Shown here: piece after piece, positions 40,001 through 46,798 of the stretch | Numbering within the stretch: position 1 is the first letter of the stretch | Layout of the letters: each line of letters opens with the position of its first letter | Assembly: GCA_014843695.1 (NCBI GenBank) | Contig: CM026394.1 | Location: 33,866,164 to 33,930,163 of the forward strand | Reading direction: 5' to 3' | Source of the DNA: Archivesica marissinica | Lineage: Eukaryota > Mollusca > Bivalvia > Venerida > Vesicomyidae | DNA: 64,000 nt | Made by a program: the position numbers and the translations under genes | Notes under the pieces: model-generated | What the model saw: only the letters and a program-made list of their open reading frames with translations | Told to the model about the DNA's origin: nothing | The model's database searches: none

Positions 40001-40648
40001 GTCTTACCATTAACGTTATGTACCAATTCAAATAAAAAATATGCATACCCAGGGTTCCCGCTGTCGGTCGTCAATGGCGGCAATTGCGATAAAAAACAAA
40101 TATTGACACTAAATTTTGTAAATTGGCGAAAATATTTGGCGCAACCTTTTTTTTTTTGGTACATGTTTTGTCAAATACATGGCTTCAAATATTTATTTGT
40201 GAACTATAAGGCTCTTAGTTGGCTCCAAGTTTTTTTAATTGGCTCCAGTGTTTTTCAATTGCCGACAGAAGTGGCGCAGACAAACATTCAGACAGAGGGA
40301 TCCCTCCAAACAATCAGAATCCTTCCAGGTGTTATTACACGTGTGTACATATAGGAAATTATGTGATAAACTGCAATAGTACCACACTCGGCATTGGCCA
40401 TTATGGTTACTGTCAGCCATGACGGATGTCGAGGATAGAAGGTAAGACAACTTGGATGTAACGTATATATATACATTTATTACAAGACACGTAATGACCG
40501 CGAGTACCCGGCGGGTAATAGATATCTGGTACACCATACACGGGTTCGAAATTACTACCAGTCCAAGCTCTACAACGTAGCATACAATAATGTATGTAAC
40601 TTACCTTCTTCTGGTTGCAACAGGTGGCATGTTCTCCTTAGTCGACAT
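15944..40648 (-). CDS. Ten-exon gene, tastin (TROAP)-like mitotic protein, 3' end not found
   Basis: Exons (minus strand): 40648-40605, 38458-38253, 36635-36477, 32475-32339, 29039-28910, 28166-28083, 25460-24879, 23707-23160, 21102-21046, 16018-15944. Every junction has GT/AG and matching codon phase. No stop occurs in about 674 codons. The ATG is supported by an in-frame TGA 24 nt upstream (40670-40672). Seen: KEN box at residues 4-6; RRALGEL (D-box-like) in exon 2; ALQSILDDTGI in exon 4; about six GRVSL-type repeats in exon 7; TPxRxL repeats and many S/TP sites in exon 8. KEN and D boxes are APC/C degrons, and TP sites suit CDK control. The ALxxILxxxGI block and basic Pro/Ser-rich composition recall human tastin (778 aa), a microtubule-associated spindle protein; that match is from memory and tentative. 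The last exon found ends in a donor site, so the C terminus lies further left or outside the window. Confidence 0.75.
16085..16294 (-). mobile_element. CAGGG element, family h5-A (degraded)
   Basis: Matches the h5-A consensus (tttcaattggctccagt, ctgtcggtcgcc) in reverse but with long A runs and mutated ends. Intronic. Confidence 0.75.
16295..17198. other. Intronic sequence with one foldback
   Basis: Apart from the inverted repeat at 16790-16930, no gene or known element was identified. Confidence 0.4.
16790..16930. repeat. Foldback (inverted repeat, ~55-bp arms)
   Basis: Left arm ttgtgtttattagtgtaac ... gagtgatcaccgaaat; right arm atttcagtgatcacgag ... ttacactaataaacacaaa. The loop is short, so the transcript or single strand could form a long hairpin. 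Confidence 0.85.
17199..17865. repeat. Pair of ~95-bp direct repeats, 475 bp apart
   Basis: 17199-17293 and 17769-17865 share aaaatacaaaagtacatgca, accacaagcag and catcttccactg. The segment between has an 85-codon plus frame with no domain. Could be a small duplicated element or solo-repeat structure. Confidence 0.65.
17880..18055 (-). mobile_element. SINE S4 body leading into the 52-bp array
   Basis: Reverse copy from ttaatcactctcgagacctc through ggcacaattgtaacggctac; where the tRNA head should be, the array begins. Confidence 0.85.
18050..18896 (-). repeat. 52-bp array of a SINE tRNA head, about 16 copies
   Basis: Unit, minus strand: gcagtggtagcgcgttcact, tcaggtgccaaaggcccgga, gttcacgcccac. 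It matches the S4 head from A box to B box (22677-22727) and nothing else of the SINE. Each unit keeps both pol III promoter-like boxes, though the B box is mutated (gttcacgcc for gttcgagcc). Confidence 0.92.
18897..19169. other. Intronic sequence, nothing identified
   Basis: No shared repeat or frame seen. Confidence 0.4.
19170..19316 (-). mobile_element. SINE S4, 3' half
   Basis: Matches the S4 body (ctcgagacct, gatggaatccatcg) with a local gagag expansion. Confidence 0.75.
19319..19545 (-). mobile_element. SINE S4 (tRNA-derived)
   Basis: Reverse copy from ttgcgaaacaagttcttaca to caagcgcgctaccactcgcc. This head is a single-copy version of the unit amplified at 18050-18896. Confidence 0.88.
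19546..20440. other. Intronic mosaic of fragments
   Basis: Includes a partial S4-like copy (19555-19640), poor A/T repeats of gtaaaaaac type (19795-19890), a MEG-like scrap (agaaccaccaaccttctgca near 19990) and a sequence related to 22190-22335 (20165-20330). Confidence 0.5.
20449..20660 (+). mobile_element. piggyBac-like MITE pB-A, degraded
   Basis: Interior aacctctaaataggcttaca to cagttacttagtgttgaatg matches pB-A. The TTAA ends are mutated. Confidence 0.75.
20846..21010. repeat. ~85-bp direct duplication
   Basis: atcaatgcttgcagagtaac to cagtgtatttaacacgg occurs twice back to back. It lies immediately below exon 9. Confidence 0.85.
21046..21102 (-). CDS. Exon 9 (short)
   Basis: 57 nt between acceptor cccatcatttcag and donor gtatga, phase 0 on both sides as exon 8 requires. 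It encodes TKPIQNRTPQEAFFRWPRM. It is short, so support rests on the splice sites, phase and TP-containing composition. Confidence 0.55.
21349..21559 (+). mobile_element. TTAA-CTCTGCA TIR element
   Basis: TTAA-ctctgcacgctag and cttgcagag-TTAA are inverted ends. Its right TTAA is also the left TTAA of the next element. Confidence 0.75.
21556..22152 (+). mobile_element. TTAA-AGC TIR element
   Basis: ttaaagcagcattacatcgt and acgatgtaatgctgctttaa are near-perfect inverted ends. Inside, a SINE tail scrap (ccccgcgaggggttcgacat, then gatagatagatag) lies at 21884-21930. Confidence 0.85.
22153..22549. other. Intronic sequence with a small hairpin repeat
   Basis: 22190-22335 contains the inverted pair ctttctgattggttgagcc / ctcaaccaatcagatc and is related to 20165-20330. 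A C9 run lies near 22425. Confidence 0.5.
22550..22660 (-). mobile_element. SINE 3' fragment (S5-like)
   Basis: gattgcgaagcaagttttaa and tggatgaaagcgca match the S5 tail in reverse. Confidence 0.65.
22668..22889 (+). mobile_element. SINE S4
   Basis: A box tagcgcagtggtagcgag, B box-like agagttcgcacc, body cgatggaatgaggtctcgag, tail cttgtttcgcaatc. Confidence 0.88.
22933..23060 (-). mobile_element. Partial copy of the 37-bp-satellite element
   Basis: aatgagaatccttccagg, tgtattacacatgtgtacat and one diverged satellite unit (gcaaagttatgtgata) match the reverse complement of the 2150-2260 region. Ends about 100 bp from exon 8. Confidence 0.75.
23160..23707 (-). CDS. Exon 8 (TPxRxL repeats)
   Basis: 548 nt, 2+546 phase. 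Acceptor caatttcag, donor gtttgt. Imperfect repeats STPQRVLKPVL, HTPRRILVAG, EPQRVLKSIS and LAPKRILVKG are followed by a basic region ending KTPQKSPIMKDVLTQ. It has many TP/SP sites. The frame runs without a stop from acceptor to donor. Confidence 0.8.
23785..24455. repeat. 33-bp tandem array, about 20 copies
   Basis: Unit gttaacttggggttaacttg plus cactcaatggtga, itself containing two gttaactt half-units. Intron between exons 7 and 8. Confidence 0.96.
24456..24878. other. Intronic AT-rich sequence
   Basis: No repeat or frame identified between the array and exon 7. Confidence 0.4.
24879..25460 (-). CDS. Exon 7 (GRVSL repeats)
   Basis: 582 nt, 2+579+1 phase. Acceptor gattttag, donor gtttgt. 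The protein has about six imperfect repeats of the form PGRVSLSAQ (HGRVSLAKQ, PGRFSLAAQ, AGRVSQ, PGRVSLSAQRAQ, PGRVSLSAQKAK, PGRPSL), then a Lys- and acid-rich tail. Each repeat carries an RxS site that basophilic kinases could use (inference). No paired DNA-level array is seen, so these repeats are old. Confidence 0.8.
25504..25811 (+). mobile_element. CAGGG element h5-B, diverged start
   Basis: From ggtgttctttaatatacttc to ctaaactgatccctg it matches 12417-12700; the first 60 bp are poorly conserved, so the start is approximate. It begins 43 bp upstream of the exon 7 acceptor. Confidence 0.75.
25866..27612. repeat. 45-bp tandem array, about 39 copies
   Basis: Unit tatcaccatgtttgtctggc, acgtgaagtatggctatatg, gtcca. 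Variants (gtccat/gtctat, cacgtg/catgtg/cacatg, gtttag) occur in blocks. The unit length keeps all frames open, giving spurious frames up to 282 codons. Intron between exons 6 and 7. Confidence 0.97.
27747..27952 (+). mobile_element. CAGGG element h5-A
   Basis: cagggttcccgctgtcggtc to gacagaaggaaccct, with internal aattggcgacagaagtggcg. Confidence 0.85.
27960..28068 (+). mobile_element. SINE S4-like 3' fragment
   Basis: gcgatggactccaccttgag and cacaatcgatctaaaaataa match the S4 tail. Ends 15 bp from exon 6. Confidence 0.6.
28083..28166 (-). CDS. Exon 6
   Basis: 84 nt, 2+81+1 phase. Acceptor ctgtag, donor gtaact. It encodes RFSMKLTPSKTDFCTKYG followed by VERNVVFHG. The 3' part of a SINE ends just below it (27960-28068). 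Confidence 0.75.
28167..28909. other. Intron 5 with short local duplications
   Basis: Two duplicated pieces: cttaactaaactggatcagtg (28610, 28732) with its neighbouring gtgaaaatagcaaaccgtga text, and atttctctctggag with cctccag (28788, 28848). No other element recognised. Confidence 0.55.
28910..29039 (-). CDS. Exon 5
   Basis: 130 nt, 0+129+1 phase. Acceptor ttttagccacag, donor gttaga. It encodes RMSTAQGKDCVEKFNKVCND and then FLSRVGGRQENPKRQC, possibly helical. In-frame with exons 4 and 6 on both sides. Confidence 0.75.
29246..29511 (-). mobile_element. SINE S1
   Basis: Full reverse copy. Target duplication gtgaatgtttata at 29233-29245 and 29512-29524. Confidence 0.93.
29593..30936 (+). mobile_element. 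1344-bp CAGGG element nested in the hAT-like element
   Basis: cagggctcacgctagatgg and ccaaaatttggagtctagcttgagccctg form the ends, flanked by taaat on both sides (5 bp). It is the longest member of the h5 group here. The longest frame is 64 codons and shows no transposase motif. Confidence 0.85.
31404..31562. repeat. 19-bp tandem array, about 8 copies
   Basis: Unit ggttgtgccagaaatggct, alternating with a version ending aaatcact. Inside the hAT-like element. Confidence 0.92.
32339..32475 (-). CDS. Exon 4 (tastin-like ALxxIL block)
   Basis: 137 nt, 2+135 phase. Acceptor ccttacag, donor gtaagc. It encodes IAFEKDDSALQSILDDTGIQ and then a segment ending STRYTLATVPK. The ALxxIL...GI core is what suggests tastin. 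A degraded duplicate of this exon lies just upstream in the gene (32530-32606). Confidence 0.8.
32530..32606 (-). pseudogene. Decayed duplicate of exon 4
   Basis: The sequence from 32534 repeats the exon 4 core (gtccatactgtatcccag is shared exactly) and stays alignable for about 65 bp. Read on the minus strand it gives DNSELKN, one extra base, then LSEAGIQYG, matching DSALQSILDDTGIQYG. The frameshift and lack of a clear donor mark it as a dead exon copy in the intron. Confidence 0.6.
32607..33473. other. Intronic sequence, nothing firm
   Basis: A 77- and 79-codon antisense pair of frames (32725-33006) shows no recognisable domain. A tattattattat run lies near 33222. Confidence 0.4.
33474..33687 (+). 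mobile_element. CAGGG element h5-A
   Basis: caaggctcccgctgtcggtc to cagagggaaccctg. Target duplication attat at 33469-33473 and 33688-33692. Confidence 0.88.
33688..34346. other. Intronic sequence, nothing identified
   Basis: No shared repeat; short open frames without domains. Confidence 0.4.
34352..34652 (+). mobile_element. CAGGG element h5-B
   Basis: cagggttcattctaggtcag to ctctagaatgatccctg. Target duplication ttgat on both sides. Confidence 0.92.
34693..34988 (-). mobile_element. SINE S2
   Basis: Reverse copy; target duplication ctgtaaatcat at 34682-34692 and 34989-34999. The head reads gatctttactccagtggtaa on the minus strand. Confidence 0.92.
35170..35315 (+). mobile_element. SINE S4, 3' half
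   Basis: cgatggattccatcaggaat through cttgtttcgcaatcgagtta, without the tRNA head. Confidence 0.82.
35391..35628. repeat. 30-31-bp Pro-codon-like array, about 8 copies
   Basis: Unit cagcacctccaaaacccgag plus cctccgctgcc. It is strongly C-rich on the plus strand and G-rich on the minus strand (the template-sense of the gene). Intron 3. Confidence 0.92.
35872..36110 (-). mobile_element. SINE S1 with short internal deletion
   Basis: Reverse copy lacking the middle gcctgcccaggaaaggtg part. Target duplication gttggccatac. Confidence 0.88.
36136..36425 (-). mobile_element. MEG-type SINE
   Basis: On the minus strand: gtcgcttccatggccgagtt, gtttgaatccaactaggggt, gcggaaggttggtggttcta, then a ccaccaataatagc end. 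It shares layout with 14688-15170. Confidence 0.7.
36477..36635 (-). CDS. Exon 3
   Basis: 159 nt, 2+156+1 phase. Acceptor tttcttcag, donor gtacct. It encodes a basic, low-complexity segment beginning RKMLGGDKSAKTNIAK. A MEG-type SINE ends about 55 bp below the exon, in the following intron. Confidence 0.75.
36764..36975 (+). mobile_element. SINE S3 (tRNA-derived)
   Basis: Head gcgtccgtggtccagcgtcg with B box gggttcgatac; tail ctacgtccccgcgaggggtt and a catacatacatac run. Tail scraps also lie at 21884-21930 and 44650-44700. Confidence 0.8.
37117..37298 (+). mobile_element. TA-flanked TIR element (CAGTCAAACCTG)
   Basis: TA-cagtcaaacctg and catgtttgactg-TA. The interior repeats ctattaagcagccac / gtggctgctta. 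TA duplication suggests a Tc1/mariner-type origin (inference). Confidence 0.85.
37299..38252. other. Intron 2 sequence, nothing firm
   Basis: Short local repeats of gcgcaaaaagttgaca type at 37500-37740. No frame or element identified. Confidence 0.4.
38253..38458 (-). CDS. Exon 2 (D-box-like motif)
   Basis: 206 nt, 1+204+1 phase. Acceptor tttag, donor gtaatg. It encodes a Lys/Arg-rich segment starting KLPVAKYGSVVKKGLKRAV and ending RRALGELPCGQRKIVK. RRALGEL resembles the cyclin-type destruction box RxALGxI. A TA-flanked TIR element with a nested TTAA element (38484-38902) sits 26 bp upstream of its acceptor. Confidence 0.8.
38484..38902 (+). mobile_element. TA-flanked TIR element split by pB-A
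   Basis: Left part tacagtcaaacctgtgttag ... aacctgta, right part gcaaccagtaaccagatttc ... aggtttgactg. Removing 38534-38771 restores the 37117-type element. Confidence 0.88.
38534..38775 (+). mobile_element. piggyBac-like MITE pB-A, nested
   Basis: Junctions cctgta-TTAA-ccctttcaac and gttgaatggg-TTAA-gcaacc. The intact relative at 37117 shows ctgtattaagcagcc, the empty site. Confidence 0.93.
39204..39435 (+). mobile_element. piggyBac-like MITE pB-B
   Basis: TTAA-cccatttcattctggata to tatccagaatcaaatggg-TTAA. Confidence 0.88.
39794..39957 (-). mobile_element. piggyBac-like MITE pB-A, internally deleted
   Basis: TTAA-ccctttcaacaccaagtaac to ggtgttgaaaggg-TTAA, about 75 bp shorter than full copies; the central palindrome is missing. 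Confidence 0.88.
40050..40306 (+). mobile_element. CAGGG element h5-A, nested
   Basis: cagggttcccgctgtcggtc to gacagagggatccct. It lies 299 bp beyond the start codon, in intron 1. Confidence 0.85.
40605..40648 (-). CDS. Exon 1 (start codon, KEN box)
   Basis: ATG at 40646-40648 opens MSTKENMPPVATRR, followed by a consensus donor (AG|gtaagt). The exon leaves 2 nt, which join the first base of exon 2 to make Ser. An in-frame TGA lies 24 nt upstream, so no longer N terminus is possible on this strand without another exon. Confidence 0.8.
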
Positions 40649-41060
40649 ATTTAGTAAAGTTTCTTGTATTCAATTATCTGGAAAGTACAAAATATCATGT
40701 GGATAACCAAATTCCTGTTAAAACTGCATACAAACTTTTGTCCGGTTTCTGGAATAGAGATTTGTGTTAAAATGAAAATATACGGGGAAAATGTCCGGAC
40801 CGGGAGGATTCCGGATTAGGGGTTATACAATACTGGCTTCTACACGGGAAATGTTGGTAGTCTTCTCCACAACAACAGACTGACTTTGTACAATAATGCT
40901 CCAGTTAGAGTGGGTCCTGTACAAATATCTGAGGTACATGTACATCTACTCCGCAACTTTAAGTGTACTCCATTGAACCAAAGCCGATGATTTGTTTTTA
41001 TTTTATTGCGAATAATACAATGTAGTATGCTGCAAAAACGGACTTGCACTCGCAGAGTTC
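40649..41060 (-). other. 5' flank of the ten-exon gene
   Basis: The region directly upstream of the start codon (minus-strand sense) has an in-frame stop at 40670-40672. No TATA-like box or other promoter signal could be assigned with confidence. Confidence 0.4.
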
Positions 41061-41155
41061 CAGCTCAGAGCTGTCGATCGCCAATGGCGACAAAAAAACA
41101 AATACTGGCGTAAATTTTGTGAATTGGTGAAAATATTTGGAGTAACTTTTTTTGC
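41061..41155 (+). mobile_element. CAGGG element h5-A, 5' part
   Basis: gctgtcgatcgccaatggcg through gtgaaaatatttggagtaac; the rest is missing. Confidence 0.7.
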
Positions 41156-41513
41156 TGCGGGCGCTGTGACATAAATGGGTCTACGATTTTTGAAACATCG
41201 TATGTGGGTACGGTGTAATACATGTGGTCACATTGTGTATGAACATCGTGTGATTTCTCGGAAGGGCCCTCGGGGCAAAGCAGTCTCCACACGGAAATCG
41301 TAAAGAGCCTGTGAGGCTTCCATGGCGTGCCTGCACGCTGTGCCATTTTTAAGCGTTCCGAGTCCCAAATGTACAACTTCCCATTTCAGCCTGTGTTTAC
41401 CGATCGCACATGCATTAACAATTAAGAAGTTCAAAGACATACTTTTAACATTGTGGAGAAACATCACTGTTACATAATGGCACAGTAAACAAACAATGGA
41501 GGACCTCCTCTGA
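41156..41513. other. Left flank of the 45-bp array, unclassified
   Basis: Moderate GC, no domain in any frame. It may be part of a larger element that also includes 43701-44110. Confidence 0.35.
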
Positions 41514-43700
41514 AGAACCGAGAAGTGATAAAAACTGCTGTAGATGACCAAGGCCAGAAGAACCGAGAAGTGATAAAAACTGCTGTAGATGACCAAGGCC
41601 AGAAGAACCGAGAAGTGATAAAAACTGCTGGAGATGACCAAGGCCAGAAGAACCGAGAAGTGATAAAAACTGCTGTAGATGACCAAGGCCAGAAGAACCG
41701 AGAAGTGATAAAAACTGCTGGAGATGACCAAGGCCAGAAGAACCGAGAAGTGATAAAAACTGCTGTAGATGACCAAGGCCAGAAGAACTGAGAAGTGATC
41801 AAAACTGCTGGAGATGACCAAGGCCAGAAGAACCGAGAAGTGATAAAAACTGCTGGAGATGACCAAGGCCAGAAGAACCGAGAAGTGATAAAAACTGCTG
41901 TAGATGACCAAGGCCAGAAGAACCGAGAAGTGATAAAAACTGCTGTAGATGACCAAGGCCAGAAGAACCGAGAAGTGATAAAAACTGCTGTAGATGACCA
42001 AGGCCAGAAGAACCGAGAAGTGATAAAAACTGCTGGAGATGACCAAGGCCAGAAGAACCGAGAAGTGATAAAAACTGATGTAGATGACCAAGGCCAGAAG
42101 AACCAGAAGTGATAAAAACTGCTGTAGATGACCAAGGCCAGAAGAACCGAGAAGTGATAAAAACTGCTGTAGATGACCAAGGCCAGAAGAACTGAGACAA
42201 GTGATAAAAACTGCTGTAGATGACCAAGGCCAGAAGAACTGAGAAGTGATAAAAACTGCTGGAGATGACCAAGGCCAGATGAACCGAGAAGTGATAAAAA
42301 CTGCTGTAGATGACCAAGGCCAGAAGAACCGAGAAGTGATAAAAACTGCTGGAGATGACCAAGGCCAGAAGAACCGAGAAGTGATAAAAACTGCTGGAGA
42401 TGACCAAGGCCAGAAGAACCGAGAAGTGATAAAAACTGCTGTAGATGACCAAGGCCAGAAGAACTGAGACAAGTGATAAAAACTGCTGGAGATGACCAAG
42501 GCCAGATGAACCGAGAAGTGATAAAAACTGCTGTAGATGACCAAGACCAGAAGAACCGAGAAGTGATAAAAACTGCTGTAGATGACCAAGGCCAGAAGAA
42601 CCGAGAAGTGATAAAACCTGCTGGAGATGACCAAGGCCAGAAGAACCGAGACAAGTGATAAAAACTGCTGTAGATGACCAAGGCCAGAAGAACTGAGACA
42701 AGTGATAAAAACTGCTGGAGATGACCAAGGCCAGAAGAACCGAGAAGTGATAAAAACTGCTGGAGATGACCAAGGCCAGAAGAACCGAGAAGTGATAAAA
42801 ACTGCTGTAGATGACCAAGGCCAGAAGAACCGAGAAGTGATAAAAACTGCTGGAGATGACCAAGGCCAGAAGAACCGAGAAGTGATAAAAACTGATGTAG
42901 ATGACCAAGGCCAGAAGAACTGAGACAAGTGATAAAAACTGCTGGAGATGACCAAGGCCAGATGAACCGAGAAGTGATAAAAACTGCTGTAGATGACCAA
43001 GGCCAGAAGAACTGAGACAAGTGATAAAAACTGCTGTAGATGACCAAGGCCAGAAGAACTGAGACAAGTGATAAAAACTGCTGGAGATGACCAAGGCCAG
43101 ATGAACCGAGAAGTGATAAAAACTGCTGTAGATGACCAAGGCCAGAAGAACTGAGACAAGTGATAAAAACTGCTGGAGATGACCAAGGCCAGAAGAACCG
43201 AGAAGTGATAAAAACTGCTGGAGATGACCAAGGCCAGAAGAACCGAGAAGTGATAAAAACTGCTGTAGATGACCAAGGCCAGACGAACCGAGAAGTGATA
43301 AAAACTGCTGTAGATGACCAAGGCCAGAAGAACTGAGACAAGTGATAAAAACTGCTGGAGATGACCAAGGCCAGAAGAACCGAGAAGTGATAAAAACTGC
43401 TGTAGATGACCAAGGCCAGAAGAACCGAGAAGTGATAAAAACTGCTGTAGATGACCAAGGCCAGAAGAACTGAGAAGTGATAAAAACTGCTGTAGATGAC
43501 CAAGGCCAGAAGAACCGAGAAGTGATAAAAACTGCTGTAGATGACCAAGGCCAGAAGAACTGAGACAAGTGATAAAATGCTGGAGATGACCAAGGCCAGA
43601 AGAACCGAGACAAGTGATAAAAACTGCTGTAGATGACCAAGGCCAGAAGAACTGAGACAAGTGATAAAAACTGCTGGAGATGACCAAGGCCAGAAAAACA
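41514..43700. repeat. 45-bp tandem array, about 48 copies
   Basis: Unit gaaccgagaagtgataaaaa, ctgctgtagatgaccaaggc, cagaa. Variants: ctgctg-g-agatgacc against ctgctg-t-agatgacc, and a 3-bp-longer form gaactgagacaagtg. No frame is blocked on the minus strand, giving a spurious 860-codon frame. Confidence 0.97.
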
Positions 43701-44110
43701 CCTGTGTTAACTGTTTCAAGCAAAGAAAAGTAGGGTCGGTCGGAAACCGTAAGCACAGGGGTGTTTTTATGGGCCCAAAATACAACTATCGGAAAAAATG
43801 ATTTGACCACATCAAAGCTGCTTCACAGTCACGGTGCAGCTGCTGTGTGGCTGCTGCGGGATGACGGCTCAATATCAATGTGATACAGTATGGGCAGCAA
43901 GTAAATCTCCGTACAGCGTTTTTAACATCTTTTTTGCCCCTCTGTTCACCTAAATTCTTGCAGTTTCTGCACGATCAGCATGTGGTGCCTGTGCGGGGAT
44001 TGTACAATGCCACTTATGAAATGTCTACGGACTCATGAAGATTGTAGAGGCAGCAGTGACTGCGAATCGTACAGAAATCTCACAACAGCCACCTGTCTCT
44101 GCACGGAAAG
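43701..44110. other. Right flank of the 45-bp array, unclassified
   Basis: GC richer than its surroundings, containing cagctgctgtgtggctgctg and gtgcctgtgcggggattgta. No domain recognised in six frames. Confidence 0.35.
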
Positions 44111-44323
44111 GGGGATACAGGCTCTATAGTATAGACCCATCGCAGGCCAATTGTTAATAAATCATAAGTAATCGGCAATTGGTTCACAGGCCCGATTGGT
44201 AATTGGTTAATCACTATAAAAATGGACCTATTCAAGAACGATTGTAGTTTCTCATTCTGTATGCAGCATACCACTTCGCTCAAGTCGCTCTCTAGCATGA
44301 GCTCTGTTGTTAGCAGAGAGTAG

Positions 44324-44561
44324 CAGGGTTCCCGCTGTCAGTCGCCAAAAAACAAATATTGCTGCTAAATTTTGTGAATTGGTGAAAATATTTGGCGCAA
44401 CATTTTTTTTTGGGCACATGTTTTGTTAAATTCATGGCTTCAAATATTTATTTGTGAACTATATGGCTCTTAGTTGGCGCCAACTTTTTTTAATTGGCTC
44501 CAGTGTTTTTCAATTGGCGACAGAAGTGGCGCAGACAAACATTCAGACAGAGTGAACCCCG
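44324..44561 (+). mobile_element. CAGGG element h5-A
   Basis: cagggttcccgctgtcagtc to cagagtgaaccccg. Target duplication agtag on both sides. Confidence 0.9.
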
Positions 44562-44649
44562 AGTAGACCACAAGCATTTCCTGGGTAAGACTAAGAACCA
44601 GTACACAACTCTCCAACTTCTTTAAGTGACTGACATTGTCTCACATTGT

Positions 44650-44702
44650 TCCTATCTATCTATCTTCCTTTAATGTCGAACCCCTCGCGGGGACGTAGAT
44701 GT
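44650..44702 (-). mobile_element. SINE S3 tail fragment
   Basis: ctatctatctatcttccttt followed by aatgtcgaacccctcgcggg, the reverse of the S3 tail. Confidence 0.7.
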
Positions 44703-44854
44703 TCCAGATAGATGTCAAGCTAACAGGCCTGGGGATACCGGTGAGATTGAGAGGCTGTCAACTGGTTTGCCAAACAAAATGTGGCCGTAACATTATTTTG
44801 TCTTGTGTCGAAAAATGTCTGGGATGGAACATTCATCTGTTGAATTACAGCCAT

Positions 44855-45335
44855 TTCATACCCTGGATGTTTCGTACCCAATCATGGCAATGTTAAAGAC
44901 GTTTGGTACCCAATGTCTGAGAGTGAGACGATTCATACCCAATCATCGATGTCTGAGACGTTTTCTACCCAAATCTGGACAGTTTGTACCTTATGATCAA
45001 GGAGTGTTAGTGTAACAGTGCTAGAGACATTCCATACCCAAGTATGGACAAGTTGTACCCTAGGATTAATGGTTAGTCAACTTAGTGTTAGAGAAGTTCT
45101 GTACCAAAGTCTGGACATTACGCGATAGTGTTACAACTTACAGTTAAAAGTACCAAGTCTCTAACCCTAACCGTAGGGTATGAACTGTTCAGACTTGGGT
45201 ACAACTTGTCTCTTAACACTAACCCGTAATCCTACACGGAACGTCTCAGACATTGGTTACGAAACGTCTTTGTTATTGGGTACGAAATGTCCAAACTAGG
45301 TACGAAACGTTTATGGTATGAAATGACGAGCACCC
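44855..45335. repeat. Large imperfect foldback
   Basis: The left half repeats cgtacccaatca and atgtctgagacgtt; the right half carries their complements (acgtctcagacattggttac, attgggtacgaaatg). The centre lies near 45090. A short telomere-like ctctaaccctaacc is at 45160. Confidence 0.75.
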
Positions 45336-46155
45336 CCTCTTATTGCAACGTGTTGTGCATTTGGATAATGGTACTTCACTCTTGCTAATGCTTTAAATAA
45401 CATAATAGTGCATTACTCATATACCTGCAACCTAAAGTGTAAGCATAAAATACCAAAATGTAGCTGCGATCGTTCAAACCATGATATATTTCCTCTTCTT
45501 GACGTACGCTCTCATGATCCAATGAAATCCCTTGAAATTGGGTCTCTTTAGCCAAGCTCTGCGGCTTTTCGAAAATAAGTAAATGAAGCAGGAAACCAAT
45601 TACTTTGACAGGTACTTTTTCGGATATTCACGGATTTTCCCGTTAGCTACCTTAGTATCAAATCTCAACAAATATGGCGTTGAATACGGTTTACTGTGTT
45701 AAATTTACTGTTTTTATTTTCACTATTTTATGTACAAAGACACATATATTCGCTTCAAAAGGTATTACTCTAATATTTTCTGGATATATGTATGCCAACT
45801 AATTCAACAGATTGCCAGTTAAATTGGATTTTAAAATTTTCATTTAACACACCTGTGTGACAGTGTTATTTGTTTATTTGGAAGTTGCAGGCGACTATGA
45901 GTCAAACGGTAGTTTGTATGCAGCGTACAAAATATGATCTCAGAACATGGTGAACACAAAAACCAACCACCAAAACACATACATAGCCACTAAATTGTTT
46001 TCTCATATTTATCTTCATTTCTGATATAAAATTTCAGTGTCGTCTTCCATGTAGGCCTAAGGACATCACCACAGTGGTTCTGTTGGGGCTCAAACGCCCA
46101 ACCTCTTTGTTATATGGTGGACATCGTATCCATTACACTGCATAGTTTTGGATAT
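45336..46155. other. Unique-looking sequence, no supported gene
   Basis: A 42-codon plus frame starting MALNTVYCVKFTVFIF at 45675 is hydrophobic, but nothing else supports it. Confidence 0.35.
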
Positions 46156-46160
46156 ACTTA

Positions 46161-46399
46161 CAGGGTTCCCGATGTCGGCGCCAATTGCGACAAAATATAA
46201 ATACACGCACTAAATTTTGTAAATTGGAGAAAATATCTGGCGCAACTTTTTCCCGTCTTTTTTTAAAAAAATTATAACAAATACATGGCTTCAAATATTT
46301 ATCTGTGAACTATATATGGCTCTTAGTTGGCTCCAAGTTTTTCAAATTGGCTCCAGTTTCTTTCAATTAGCGACAACAATTTAGACAGAGGGAACTCTG
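46161..46399 (+). mobile_element. CAGGG element h5-A
   Basis: cagggttcccgatgtcggcg to cagagggaactctg. Target duplication actta at 46156-46160 and 46400-46404. Confidence 0.9.
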
Positions 46400-46571
46400 A
46401 CTTATACATGTATGTAGTCTCTAAATATTGTCATCGTGTACATGTAGATCTGTTATATTTATATAATAATGAACTTATCAAGTCCTATCTCATATCAAGT
46501 CATATGGTATCTTCAGATTGACTCGTGCTCAGGAATATTTCCTAACACTTCCGTAAATTGCACATAATTGT

Positions 46572-46798
46572 CGGGCTCATTGTAGGTCAGAATTGTATTA
46601 TATAAATGGTATTATTTTAATAAATGTCACCAAAATACACACTATCACAATTGAATACAAAATTTGAATAGGAGTGCTTTACAATGGCCAGTGTAGCTTT
46701 CCTGGACAAGATTTTATATGAAAATTGTAAAAAACAAAAACATTTTTTTAGGGAGAAGTACAGCCCCATGGGGGGAAGGGCAGGGTACATTGTGGGCA
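46572..46798 (+). mobile_element. CAGGG element h5-B, 3' end replaced by an array
   Basis: cattgtaggtcagaattgta through tttagggagaagtacagccc follows h5-B; then the normal gggcgaagtcagggtcccta segment gives way to the 22-bp array. Confidence 0.78.

Larger units (their letters stand above)
39640..40380 (-). mobile_element. Copy of the 37-bp-satellite element with two nested insertions
   Basis: 39640-39793, 39958-40049 and 40307-40380 together match, in reverse and in order, 2210-2568. The insertions are pB-A (39794-39957) and h5-A (40050-40306). Only a single satellite-like unit is present. Confidence 0.78.

Noticed and set aside
41228..43810. 860-codon open frame on the minus strand
   Set aside because: It is the 45-bp array read through; parallel 771- and 613-codon frames exist in the other phases.
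45157..45172. Telomere-like ctctaaccctaacc
   Set aside because: Too short, and lies within the foldback.
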